A stretch of DNA of 64,000 nucleotides from Chitinophaga polysaccharea (lineage in GTDB: Bacteria > Bacteroidota > Bacteroidia > Chitinophagales > Chitinophagaceae): NCBI RefSeq assembly GCF_902150045.1, contig NZ_CABFVU010000003.1, forward strand, positions 62,001 through 126,000, given 5' to 3'. The notes under the pieces were generated by a model. It was not told the DNA's origin, ran no database searches, and was given only the letters and a program-made list of their open reading frames with translations. The position numbers and the translations under genes are program-made. Below, in pieces: positions 34,738 through 42,850 of this stretch (position 1 is the first letter of the stretch; every line of letters starts with the position of its first letter).

Positions 34738-36144
34738 ATGAAAACGATCCTGGCGCAAACGCGCTCTTTTTTATACCTGCTCAGGACCGCTTTCCTGGGC
34801 AAGGAAAAAACATTTACTACGGGAGGCATCAACCGGGCCATCGTATTGCTTTCGGTGCCAATGGTAATGGAATTGCTGATGGAATCGCTGTTTGTATGCA
34901 CCAACCTTTTTTTTGTGAGCAGGATGGGGGCAGGCGCTGTTGCCATTGTGGGCACTGCGGAAACAGTAGTGTCTTTTGTTTATTCGGTATCCATTGGTTT
35001 GAGTATTGCCGCTTCTGCCGTGGTTTCCCGGCGGGTAGGGGAAAAGCAATTGGAAACAGCCGGGCTTACGGCTATGCAGATCATTTATGTTGGATTGGTG
35101 ATATCGCTTCTGTTAGGTACAGTATTGTTTGTGTTTAACCGGGAAGTGCTTTCCCTGGTAGGCATCCCTACGGCCATGCTGCAGGAGGCGGATGTATTTT
35201 CCCGGCTGATGTTCGGCAGTGTTTTTTTCCTGATCATGCGGATTACCATGAACGGTGTTTTCCGGGGAGCGGGAGATGCCGCCACCGCTATGCGTACATT
35301 ATGGTTATCGAACACGATCAATATCCTGTTATGCCCGCTGCTTATTTTTGGTTGGGGGCCGGTGCCTGCGCTGGGCCTGGCGGGAGTGGCCCTGGCTGCC
35401 GTTATTGCACGGGTGGTAGGCGTATTGTACCAGGTTGTTTTCCTGGCACAGGGCCGGTCTGTACTTGTTATCGGCAAAGCGCAACTGGTACCGTCGCCGG
35501 AAATTATCCGGAAAGTTGTTAAGCTGGCATTTGCAGGTACCCTCCAGTATATGATCCCTTCTTCCAGCTGGTTGCTGATGATCCGTATTATTTCTCATTT
35601 CGGCAGCGATGCACTGGCCGGTTATGTGATTGCACAGCGGATAGGATCGGTGGTAACCATGCCGGCGTGGGGAATAGGGAATGCGGCAGGGATCCTTACA
35701 GGGCAGAATATAGGCGCCAACCAGGTAGCGCGTGCAGAAGCTTCTGTATGGAAAGCGGGACTGATCAATACCTGCTTTTTAGGGGTCATAGCGGTGGTGT
35801 GGCAGTTTTATGCCGTACCGGTGGTGGCCCTGTTCACCAGTGTGCCTGCCGTATCCGGTAATGCTGTTACTTACCTGCATTACATCTCTGTTGCGTATGT
35901 GCTTTTAGGGTATACCATGGTGATTTCCCGGGCGCTGAATGCAGCTGGTGAAGTAACGGTGGTATCACTGCTGTATATACTGATGTTTTACCTCACCCAG
36001 ATCCCCTTGTCTTACCTGCTTGGCATCAGGATGGCTATGGGGCCCGACGGAATATTCCTGGCCATCCTTGTATCGGAAATTGTGCTGGCATCTGCCTGTA
36101 TCATTGTTTTCCGGAAAGGAAGATGGAAATATCGGAAACTATAA
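34738..36144 (+). CDS. MATE-family exporter, probable siderophore efflux
   Basis: A 468-residue inner-membrane protein with about 12 hydrophobic helices in two MatE repeats. The first begins INRAIVLLSVPMVMELLMESLF; the second begins about residue 250 and contains GIGNAAGILTGQNIGANQ, a MATE signature. It is 29 bp after a NIS synthetase gene in the same operon. MATE and MFS proteins are common exporters of newly made siderophores, so this role is likely from context alone. Confidence 0.9.
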   Translation: MKTILAQTRSFLYLLRTAFLGKEKTFTTGGINRAIVLLSVPMVMELLMESLFVCTNLFFVSRMGAGAVAIVGTAETVVSFVYSVSIGLSIAASAVVSRRVGEKQLETAGLTAMQIIYVGLVISLLLGTVLFVFNREVLSLVGIPTAMLQEADVFSRLMFGSVFFLIMRITMNGVFRGAGDAATAMRTLWLSNTINILLCPLLIFGWGPVPALGLAGVALAAVIARVVGVLYQVVFLAQGRSVLVIGKAQLVPSPEIIRKVVKLAFAGTLQYMIPSSSWLLMIRIISHFGSDALAGYVIAQRIGSVVTMPAWGIGNAAGILTGQNIGANQVARAEASVWKAGLINTCFLGVIAVVWQFYAVPVVALFTSVPAVSGNAVTYLHYISVAYVLLGYTMVISRALNAAGEVTVVSLLYILMFYLTQIPLSYLLGIRMAMGPDGIFLAILVSEIVLASACIIVFRKGRWKYRKL

Positions 36145-36178
36145 GGAAAGAATTATTTAACAAACAAAAAAAGAACAA

Positions 36179-36421
36179 ATGAGTATTTCACAACAATTCA
36201 ATGAAGCAGTATCAAAAGCATTATCAGTGCCTGCAGATATGGTAACTGACGAACTGGAGTATCAAAGCATTCCTGAATGGGATTCCATGACGCACCTTGT
36301 ACTGGTGGCCGGGCTGGAAACGACCTTTGGCATTGCTATCGACATGGACGATGTACTGGAGATGGGAAGCATTGGCAAGATCAAAACATTACTGAAGAAA
36401 TATAACGTAGAAGTAGTTTGA
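36179..36421 (+). CDS. Acyl carrier protein
   Basis: An 80-residue discrete carrier protein. The phosphopantetheine attachment site is Ser36 in PEWDSMTHL, with helix II following (VLVAGLETTFGIAIDMDDVLEM). It lies 34 bp after the exporter and 22 bp before an adenylating enzyme, so the two probably work as a pair that loads an acyl or amino-acyl group as a thioester. Carrier proteins are unusual in NRPS-independent siderophore loci, where acyl groups normally come from CoA. A phosphopantetheinyl transferase would have to come from elsewhere in the genome. Confidence 0.9.
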   Translation: MSISQQFNEAVSKALSVPADMVTDELEYQSIPEWDSMTHLVLVAGLETTFGIAIDMDDVLEMGSIGKIKTLLKKYNVEVV

Positions 36422-36443
36422 TAGAAAACATAACTAAAACAGA

Positions 36444-37814
36444 ATGAAACTCTATGACCTGATACGGGGCAATGATAAACTTGGTTTTATCGATGCCCTG
36501 AGCGGGAAACGTTATCCTGCCGGCAGCTTTCACCGGTCGCTGGAAATAGATGACCACCGCGGCATTGTATTCATTTATTGCGATAACCTCGTGGGATCAG
36601 TGGAAGTGCTGCTCAATTTCCTCGACAGCCGCTTTGCGGTAACCCTTTTAAGCGCACAACTGAACAGCTCCTTTAAAGAAGACCTGGAAAACCGCTACCG
36701 GCCTTATTATATTTATGACCCGGTTAGAACAGATATAAGCGGATTTGAGTTGTTCCGGGCCGGTGAAAATATCCGGCTGTTCCGCAGCAGGCAGCGTACG
36801 CTTTACCCCGTTCATGCAGATATTAAATTACTGCTCAGCACCTCCGGCTCTACAGGTTCGCCAAAGTTTGTAAAGCTCTCAGACGATAACCTGGTGCATA
36901 ACGCCCGGTCCATTCTGGATTATATGCCTATCCGGCCACACGATACCGTTCCGCTGAATGTGCCCATCATCTTTGTGTATGGCTTTTCTATTTTCACTAC
37001 CAACTGCATAGCCGGCGGTAATATCCTCTGCACCAGCCACGATGTATTAAAGAAGGAGTTCTGGGACGACTTCCATAAATACCAATGCGCAACCATTGGC
37101 GGCGTACCTTACGTGTATGAAATGCTGCAGCGCATCGGTTTTTTCCGGAAAAATTGTTCTTCGCTGCGCTACATGACCCAAACCGGCGGCATATTAAATC
37201 ATACGCTCACGAAAACTATTGCCGGATACTGCGCCACCTGGAATAAGCAGTTCTATATGCAGTACGGGCAAACAGAAGCCTCCGGCCGTATGGCTTACCT
37301 CGACCCGGCCGACATCCTGAAAAAAGAAAGCTCTATTGGCTTTCCTGTGAAAGGAGGCCGGTTTGAAATAGACGACGCCACCGGTGAACTGATCTATTAC
37401 GGGAAGAATGTATTTGGCGGCTATGCCACCAACTACCAGGACCTGAACGAATATCAGCATACCAATAAATTATATACCGGCGACGTAGCCAGGAAGGATG
37501 AGGAGGGATACTACTTCATAACGGGAAGGATTAAACGTATTATGAAGCTTTATGGTACCCGGATGAACCTGGATGAAGTGGAACTGATCCTTAAAAATGC
37601 ACTTGGCGGGCAAACCTTTGTTTGCTTTGGGCTGGAAGATAAATACCTGGCTATACTGCACCTGAACGATGAACTGCCGGAAGATGCTATTAAACAGGTA
37701 CTCAAAGAAAAAATGGGACTACATCCCGGCTCGCTTCGGGTTAAGTATGTACATGCACTGCCGCTGACCCCCAATGGCAAAGTCGATTATGCTGCTGTAA
37801 CAGACCTTGTATAA
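36444..37814 (+). CDS. Stand-alone adenylating enzyme (AMP-binding ligase) for carrier-protein loading
   Basis: A 456-residue ANL-family enzyme. Core motifs: LSTSGSTGSPKFVKLS (P-loop, about 130-145), MQYGQTEASGRM (about 272), TGDVARKDEEGYYFITGRIKRIMKLYGTRMNLDEVE (hinge, about 347-380) and a C-terminal NGKVDY with the catalytic lysine. It lacks the first part of the usual N-terminal domain and is about 50 residues shorter than typical NRPS A-domains. It should form an acyl-AMP and transfer the acyl group to the adjacent carrier protein. The acid selected cannot be read here. This is the last gene of the likely biosynthetic transcript. Confidence 0.88.
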   Translation: MKLYDLIRGNDKLGFIDALSGKRYPAGSFHRSLEIDDHRGIVFIYCDNLVGSVEVLLNFLDSRFAVTLLSAQLNSSFKEDLENRYRPYYIYDPVRTDISGFELFRAGENIRLFRSRQRTLYPVHADIKLLLSTSGSTGSPKFVKLSDDNLVHNARSILDYMPIRPHDTVPLNVPIIFVYGFSIFTTNCIAGGNILCTSHDVLKKEFWDDFHKYQCATIGGVPYVYEMLQRIGFFRKNCSSLRYMTQTGGILNHTLTKTIAGYCATWNKQFYMQYGQTEASGRMAYLDPADILKKESSIGFPVKGGRFEIDDATGELIYYGKNVFGGYATNYQDLNEYQHTNKLYTGDVARKDEEGYYFITGRIKRIMKLYGTRMNLDEVELILKNALGGQTFVCFGLEDKYLAILHLNDELPEDAIKQVLKEKMGLHPGSLRVKYVHALPLTPNGKVDYAAVTDLV

Positions 37815-37822
37815 CAACCATA

Positions 37823-37860
37823 GGCGCAAACCCGGGCATTGTCCCGGGACGCCTTTTCTT
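37823..37860 (+). terminator. Probable terminator of the siderophore biosynthesis operon
   Basis: An inner stem cccggg/cccggg, extended outside by ggcg/cgcc with unpaired bases between, is followed by ttttctt. It starts 9 bp after the ligase stop. The remaining bases to 38039 are T-rich leader for the receptor gene, without a clear consensus promoter. Confidence 0.55.
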
Positions 37861-38039
37861 CCCGGGGAAACCCGTAATTACCTGATAGGCTGACTATTTT
37901 TTTCTTTTTTCGTAAATTTTTTTCCGGCTTCGTCATACCTGGTTGTTGGGAAACCGGTAATTTGCCGCGTTTCCGGTAAGCTGGCAGGAATCCCGCGGGG
38001 ATCCTTCTTCTTATCTCATTTTCAACCTGAACTATTAAA

Positions 38040-40490
38040 ATGAAAATTGATTCCCGATTAATGAGCAGATCCCTTTTTACAATGATATTAATGTGCGCGA
38101 CGCAGTTGTTCACGGCTGGAGTATATGCACAAACAACTCCCTCCCTGTATGGTAGAGTGATAACATCAGACGGGCAACCCGTGAGAGATGTAATAGTGGC
38201 GATCCTTGAAGCAAGGCAGCAAACGGTGACCGGGAATGATGGTGGCTACAGGTTTGATCATGTAAAAGCAGGCGCTTATACAATAAGGATCGCCATGCCT
38301 GGTTTACCGGCTATGAAAAAAAACATTACTGTAGCAAGCGGAGCGGATAACACGGCCAATTTTACCCTGAGCGAAAGCTCGGTGGGATTACAGGAAGTAG
38401 AGATCAGCTCCCGCAAGCTCGGCAAAGAGCTGAATAAGGAAAGCGAAACGGTGGCAAAGCTGCCGCTGAAATACCTGGAAAACCCGCAGGTGTATACCAC
38501 TTTGTCTGATAAGCTGCTTACAGAACAGGTGATCACCGATCTGAGCGACGGGCTGAAAAATGCCCCGGGTATTGTGAAGATGCAGGGGAGTATTGGTCGC
38601 AGCGGTGATGGCGCCGTTTATTACAATCTTCGTGGCTTTCCTACGAGGATATCTATGGTAGATGGTTTACCCGGGCAAACAAACGGTGAAATTGACCCCG
38701 CCAATGTGCAGTCGCTTGAAATTATCAAGGGGCCATCCGGCACTTTATTCGGTGGCGCTGTAACCTCTTTTGGCGGTCTTATCAATGTAACCACCAAGAA
38801 GCCGCTGGATACTTTAGGCGGGGAGGTGTCGTATACTGGTGGCAGTTATAACCTGAGCCGTATTACGGCTGATATCTATGGTCCGCTGAATAAAAGCAAA
38901 ACGCTTACTGCCCGGGTGAATGCAGCTTATCATACCCGCAACAGTTTCCAGGATGCAGGATTCAGGAAATCGTTTTTCCTGGCGCCCGTCATTAATTATA
39001 AAATGAGCGACCGTACCATTATCACGCTTGGTGCAGAGTTCTTCAGCTATGAAGGAACCAACCCCTCCATTATCTTCCTTAGCCGCACCCGCAAATTTTT
39101 CGCTGCCACACCAAAGGAACTGAATTTCGACTGGAGCCGGTCCTATACCAGCGACGATATTACGCTAAAAGCCCCGTCTGTTAATGTTCACGGGCGCATC
39201 GATCACCAGCTCGGCAAAGGGTGGGTGTCCGGTACCAGCTTCTCCAGGAATACACGTAAAACAGACGGCATGTACCAATATGAGTTCATACGCGGTAATA
39301 CAAGCGACGACTTACTGGAGCGTAATGTACAATTACAGAATGCGGATGCAACTACCACCAGCATCCAACAGAACTTTACCGGCGATTTTCGTATAGGCGG
39401 TATCCGTAACAGGCTGATCGTAGGATTGGATTACCTGAACCAGACGGCTAACACTAATAATTCCGCGATAGTTAAATATGATACCATCAGCGGTTCCAAT
39501 CCTGATTACAAAAAATATTCGATGCTGTCGCTGGCAACAGCCACCGGTAAAATAGTAGCAGCTGGTGTTGCACCTACCAGGACCTACAACTCCAACAATG
39601 TTTACGGTGTATATGCTTCCGATGTTATCAATATTACCGATAACCTGCTGGCCATGCTGAGCCTGCGGCTGGATTACTTTGCCAGTAATGGAACGCTCAA
39701 CTATGTAACCGGTAAAATTGTGACCGACAGCCGGTTTTATCAAACCGCCCTTTCCCCGAAGTTTGGCCTGGTGTACCAGGTGATCCCCGGAAAGGTATCT
39801 GTATTCGGTAACTATATGAATGGCTTCAGCAATGTGGCGCCGGTAACACAGCCGGTGCCTGATGTAAACGGCAACTTTAAACCGCAGCAGGCCAACCAGG
39901 CTGAAGGTGGTGTGAAACTGGACCTGCTGGATAACCGGCTTACTTTTACTGCCAGCTATTATGATATTGAAGTGAAGAATATTACACGCAGCGAGAACTA
40001 TACGTATAACGGAAGCGATTATACGATTACCGTGCAGGATGGTACACAGAAAAGTAAAGGCATAGAACTGGAACTGATGGCAGCTCCTGTCAGAGGACTT
40101 AATATCATGGCCGGCTACAGCCATAATAACAGTAAGCTGAATACCAGCGGTAAAGATGTAGATGGTACCCGGCCATCTTCCGCAGGCCCTGCGGATATTG
40201 CCAATGCATGGATCAGCTACACGATCCCGGTGGGCAAACTACGCGGCTTTGGTATAGGCGCCGGCGGTAATTATGTAAGCGAACATGTAACCGCCAATAC
40301 AGTTACTACCGGTACATTTACGTTCCCTTCCTATACCCTGCTGAATGCCACGGCATTTTACGATGCCCGCAAATTCAGGGTAGGACTGAAGTTCGATAAT
40401 ATCACCAATGCGGAGTATTATGTAGGGCAGGGCGTTATCAGTCCGCAGATGCCGTTCAATTTTTCCGGGAGCATTACTGTGAAATTCTGA
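38040..40490 (+). CDS. TonB-dependent ferric-siderophore receptor
   Basis: An 816-residue outer-membrane protein with signal peptide (to about residue 31, TAGVYAQ). Residues about 33-115 are a carboxypeptidase-regulatory-like sandwich (GRVITSDGQPVRDVIVAILE). The plug (about 145-250; TDLSDGLKNAPGIVKMQGS, YYNLRGFPTRISMVDGLPG, VQSLEIIKGPSGTLFGGA) matches the FhuA/FoxA/FhuE hydroxamate-receptor group. The barrel ends in a phenylalanine-containing strand, NFSGSITVKF. It lacks an STN domain, so it does not signal to a sigma factor. It presumably takes up the siderophore made by the preceding genes. Confidence 0.93.
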   Translation: MKIDSRLMSRSLFTMILMCATQLFTAGVYAQTTPSLYGRVITSDGQPVRDVIVAILEARQQTVTGNDGGYRFDHVKAGAYTIRIAMPGLPAMKKNITVASGADNTANFTLSESSVGLQEVEISSRKLGKELNKESETVAKLPLKYLENPQVYTTLSDKLLTEQVITDLSDGLKNAPGIVKMQGSIGRSGDGAVYYNLRGFPTRISMVDGLPGQTNGEIDPANVQSLEIIKGPSGTLFGGAVTSFGGLINVTTKKPLDTLGGEVSYTGGSYNLSRITADIYGPLNKSKTLTARVNAAYHTRNSFQDAGFRKSFFLAPVINYKMSDRTIITLGAEFFSYEGTNPSIIFLSRTRKFFAATPKELNFDWSRSYTSDDITLKAPSVNVHGRIDHQLGKGWVSGTSFSRNTRKTDGMYQYEFIRGNTSDDLLERNVQLQNADATTTSIQQNFTGDFRIGGIRNRLIVGLDYLNQTANTNNSAIVKYDTISGSNPDYKKYSMLSLATATGKIVAAGVAPTRTYNSNNVYGVYASDVINITDNLLAMLSLRLDYFASNGTLNYVTGKIVTDSRFYQTALSPKFGLVYQVIPGKVSVFGNYMNGFSNVAPVTQPVPDVNGNFKPQQANQAEGGVKLDLLDNRLTFTASYYDIEVKNITRSENYTYNGSDYTITVQDGTQKSKGIELELMAAPVRGLNIMAGYSHNNSKLNTSGKDVDGTRPSSAGPADIANAWISYTIPVGKLRGFGIGAGGNYVSEHVTANTVTTGTFTFPSYTLLNATAFYDARKFRVGLKFDNITNAEYYVGQGVISPQMPFNFSGSITVKF

Positions 40491-40515
40491 AACTAACTAT
40501 CACTACTATCCCATT

Positions 40516-40550
40516 AAAAGGCTGTTCCGGTAAAACGGGATGGCCTTTTT
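40516..40550 (+). terminator. Intrinsic terminator after the siderophore receptor
   Basis: The stem aaaaggctgttccg / cgggatggcctttt contains three wobble pairs and a short loop (gtaaaa), and its 3' side runs into a T tract. It begins 26 bp after the receptor stop. Confidence 0.8.
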
Positions 40551-40596
40551 AGTTTACACCGGCAGGTAACTGTCATATTCTTATCTTCGCATAGCC

Positions 40597-41094
40597 ATGG
40601 CATCTTACATTCTCACGCTGCAACTTGACCCGGAATCCATGGGATTTTTTAACCGCCTGCGGCGGCAGTATTATCCTGCCCATGCCAATGAAGTAGCTGC
40701 GCATCTGAGTTTGTTTTACCGCCTGCCGGCAGATGAGCCAGGCATCATAGCTTCTTTGGATACGATGCCGGCGCAGCCATCTTTTGTAATGCAGGTGAAT
40801 GAAGTGCAGCGTTATACCAACGGTATCGCCTACACGCTAATGTCGGAGGAGCTGCAGATATTACATGCATCATTGCAATCACAATGGGAGCAATGGCTTA
40901 TTCCGCGCGACCGGCAGCCTTTACGCCCGCATATCACCATCATGAACCAGGTAACGGCTTTTAAAGCGCAACAGGCGCATGAAGTATTGAAATCGGTGTT
41001 CCTGCCTTTTGAGGTAACTGCCACGGGGATACAGTTGTGGAGATACCTGAAGGGGCCATGGAAGCTGGAAAGGACTTATGGTTTCTTTACATAA
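40597..41094 (+). CDS. 2'-5' RNA ligase/2H phosphoesterase family protein
   Basis: A 165-residue cytoplasmic protein with the two histidine motifs that define the 2H superfamily, AHLSLF (HxS, about residue 35) and PHITIM (HxT, about residue 110), spaced as in LigT-like proteins. Such proteins hydrolyse cyclic 2',3' phosphates or related nucleotide linkages; the bacterial substrate is rarely known. It stands alone between two terminators and has no visible link to the siderophore genes. Confidence 0.85.
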   Translation: MASYILTLQLDPESMGFFNRLRRQYYPAHANEVAAHLSLFYRLPADEPGIIASLDTMPAQPSFVMQVNEVQRYTNGIAYTLMSEELQILHASLQSQWEQWLIPRDRQPLRPHITIMNQVTAFKAQQAHEVLKSVFLPFEVTATGIQLWRYLKGPWKLERTYGFFT

Positions 41095-41126
41095 AAAAAG
41101 CCTTCCGCATGATGGGAAGGCTTTTT
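41095..41126. terminator. Bidirectional intrinsic terminator
   Basis: A 12-bp perfect stem (aaaaagccttcc / ggaaggcttttt) encloses an 8-nt loop and is flanked by A and T tracts. It serves both the 2H phosphoesterase gene (+) and the SusCD operon ending at 41145 (-). Confidence 0.93.
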
Positions 41127-41144
41127 CGTTGATGCAGCTGGTTG

Positions 41145-42125
41145 TTACCTGATAATCCTGTTCACATGTTTTATTTTCACCACCACTTCATAGGTGCCTT
41201 CCTGGAAGATCTGGAACTGGAACCTTGGGTTCACGTTGTATACCTTATCGCTGGTAGGCGCATACCCCGGGTCTATTGTTACAAACTGGCTGGGGATACG
41301 ATAGTAGATCAGGTATCCGTAAGCGCTTTGCAGTAAGGGGAATGGGGTGGTTTCAAAATTGCACACCATGCTGGTATCTGTTTTCTCCAGCGGGTGAAAC
41401 TGTGCATAGGTCTGGAAATCGCTGCGGTCGCCCCTCCTGATGATCTCATCTTTGGCCGGGTTAAAGTAGCGGCCGTTCTGGTCGGCGATCTTCAGGATAA
41501 TATTGGTGCCCTCATCGGAAATTTTCCTGATGGTAACGGTGGGCACACCGAGGTCGCCGCTGGTAGTGGTGCCATCTTTAAACCAGGCGGCGCCGCCATC
41601 GCCTATATGATAGGGCGGTTCATCTATCAGGGTGAAGGTGGCAATGTTCTTATATACCTTGGTGCCGTTTTGATTGGAAGCCTGGATATCAAATTCGTAG
41701 GTACCCAGCGGCACTTTGATGGAAGTACCGTAAAAAGTAAAGGCGCCGGTATGCTCATTGAATTCAAAGCAGGGAGAGTTTACTTTCTGCCTTTTCTTAT
41801 TCAGCAATTCTACCGTGGTATCTTTTTCCGGGTCAAATTTTCCGATCCATTCATAGCGCTCATAATTGGTGAATACAGAGTCGGCATGCGTATGCTTTTC
41901 TGCATCGCGGATGTCGAGCAGCTTATATACTACCGGTGCGCTGGAACCGTCGTTGCTTACGGGATTGGTGGATTGTATCTGTCCCCGTTTTATTTTGATG
42001 GGGTTATCGACGTAGCGTATCTGGTTGCTGAGAAACCCGTTTTCCACTTTGGAGCAACCGTACATAGCTGCAGTAACAGCTATCACCACGGCGCCGAATA
42101 TTTTTATATTTTTTTTCATGGTCAT
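41145..42125 (-). CDS. DUF5007-like lipoprotein of a SusCD operon
   Basis: A 326-residue lipoprotein with the signal ending at Cys24 (TAAMYGCSKVE). A second ATG two codons later (42119) is an equally good start. The body is rich in beta-strands (FTFYGTSIKVPLGTYEFDIQASNQNGTKVYKNIATFTLIDEPPY in the middle; a terminal strand FQIFQEGTYEVVVKIKHV) and looks like two Ig-like or carbohydrate-binding sandwiches. It resembles DUF5007 proteins, which are found after fasciclin-like genes in Bacteroidota SusCD operons; this assignment is from memory and moderate. It is the last gene of the operon and probably surface-exposed. Confidence 0.65.
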   Translation of the reverse strand: MTMKKNIKIFGAVVIAVTAAMYGCSKVENGFLSNQIRYVDNPIKIKRGQIQSTNPVSNDGSSAPVVYKLLDIRDAEKHTHADSVFTNYERYEWIGKFDPEKDTTVELLNKKRQKVNSPCFEFNEHTGAFTFYGTSIKVPLGTYEFDIQASNQNGTKVYKNIATFTLIDEPPYHIGDGGAAWFKDGTTTSGDLGVPTVTIRKISDEGTNIILKIADQNGRYFNPAKDEIIRRGDRSDFQTYAQFHPLEKTDTSMVCNFETTPFPLLQSAYGYLIYYRIPSQFVTIDPGYAPTSDKVYNVNPRFQFQIFQEGTYEVVVKIKHVNRIIR

Positions 42126-42142
42126 TGCGTAAAGGTGAAAAC

Positions 42143-42832
42143 TCAGTTAAAGGTATCCCCGAAATAAGTGAATGTGTGATTGTTGTTCAGCACATGCAAT
42201 ACCCCGTTGGTAGTGAGGATCCCGGTTGTCTGACATCGTGCTTGCAGGTATTGTTCCGGTATGGTGTTGGCCAGTTCCGCATCGGTGGTTGGCACCGGGT
42301 GACCGGGCTTAGCTACCAGTTTGGTGAGGTACAGGTATACGGGGTATTGGGTAAATACGCTGCCGTCTGTATAGTCGGTGCTGGGAATACCCTGTATCAG
42401 TCGCAGTTCCCCGTCGTTGGCCTTATACAGTTTCCCGGTTTTGGTAGCCTTGTCTAACGTGATGATGTCTTTGAAAAGATATGCCCGCAGGGAATCTCTC
42501 ATTACACCAAAATCCAGCGAGTCAAAAGTAAAGATATAGTTAGGATCCTCTCTCTGTGTGCGTTCCAGCTCCTGGCGCTGTACAAGGTAATTGTACAGGT
42601 CGTAATCAGTGATGGCGAAGAAAGTACCGTTGGCATTCACTTCTTCCTTTAAACCTGTTTTATCGATCAGCAACAGCACGGTATCAAAAAGCGGGTTTGT
42701 TTTCAGGTAATCGTAAGTGGTCATATTCACATGCGGATCGTGCGCACTGCCGCCGATCGTATATTCCTTTTTACAGGAGAATAACACCATGGCTACCAAA
42801 GCGATGAAAGAAAGATATATTTTATGTTTCAT
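42143..42832 (-). CDS. Fasciclin-like domain lipoprotein
   Basis: A 229-residue lipoprotein with Cys20 in the lipobox (LVAMVLFSCKKE). From about residue 40 it shows a fasciclin (FAS1) pattern: TTYDYLKTNPLFDTVLLLIDKTGLKEEVNANGTFFAITDYDLYNYL, and at the end GILTTNGVLHVLNNN, the conserved H2-like motif. FAS1 domains mediate adhesion or ligand binding. It lies between SusD (18 bp gap) and the DUF5007-like gene, and probably completes a four-protein surface glycan-binding complex. Confidence 0.78.
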   Translation of the reverse strand: MKHKIYLSFIALVAMVLFSCKKEYTIGGSAHDPHVNMTTYDYLKTNPLFDTVLLLIDKTGLKEEVNANGTFFAITDYDLYNYLVQRQELERTQREDPNYIFTFDSLDFGVMRDSLRAYLFKDIITLDKATKTGKLYKANDGELRLIQGIPSTDYTDGSVFTQYPVYLYLTKLVAKPGHPVPTTDAELANTIPEQYLQARCQTTGILTTNGVLHVLNNNHTFTYFGDTFN

Positions 42833-42850
42833 ACAGCTGATTTTATTGGT

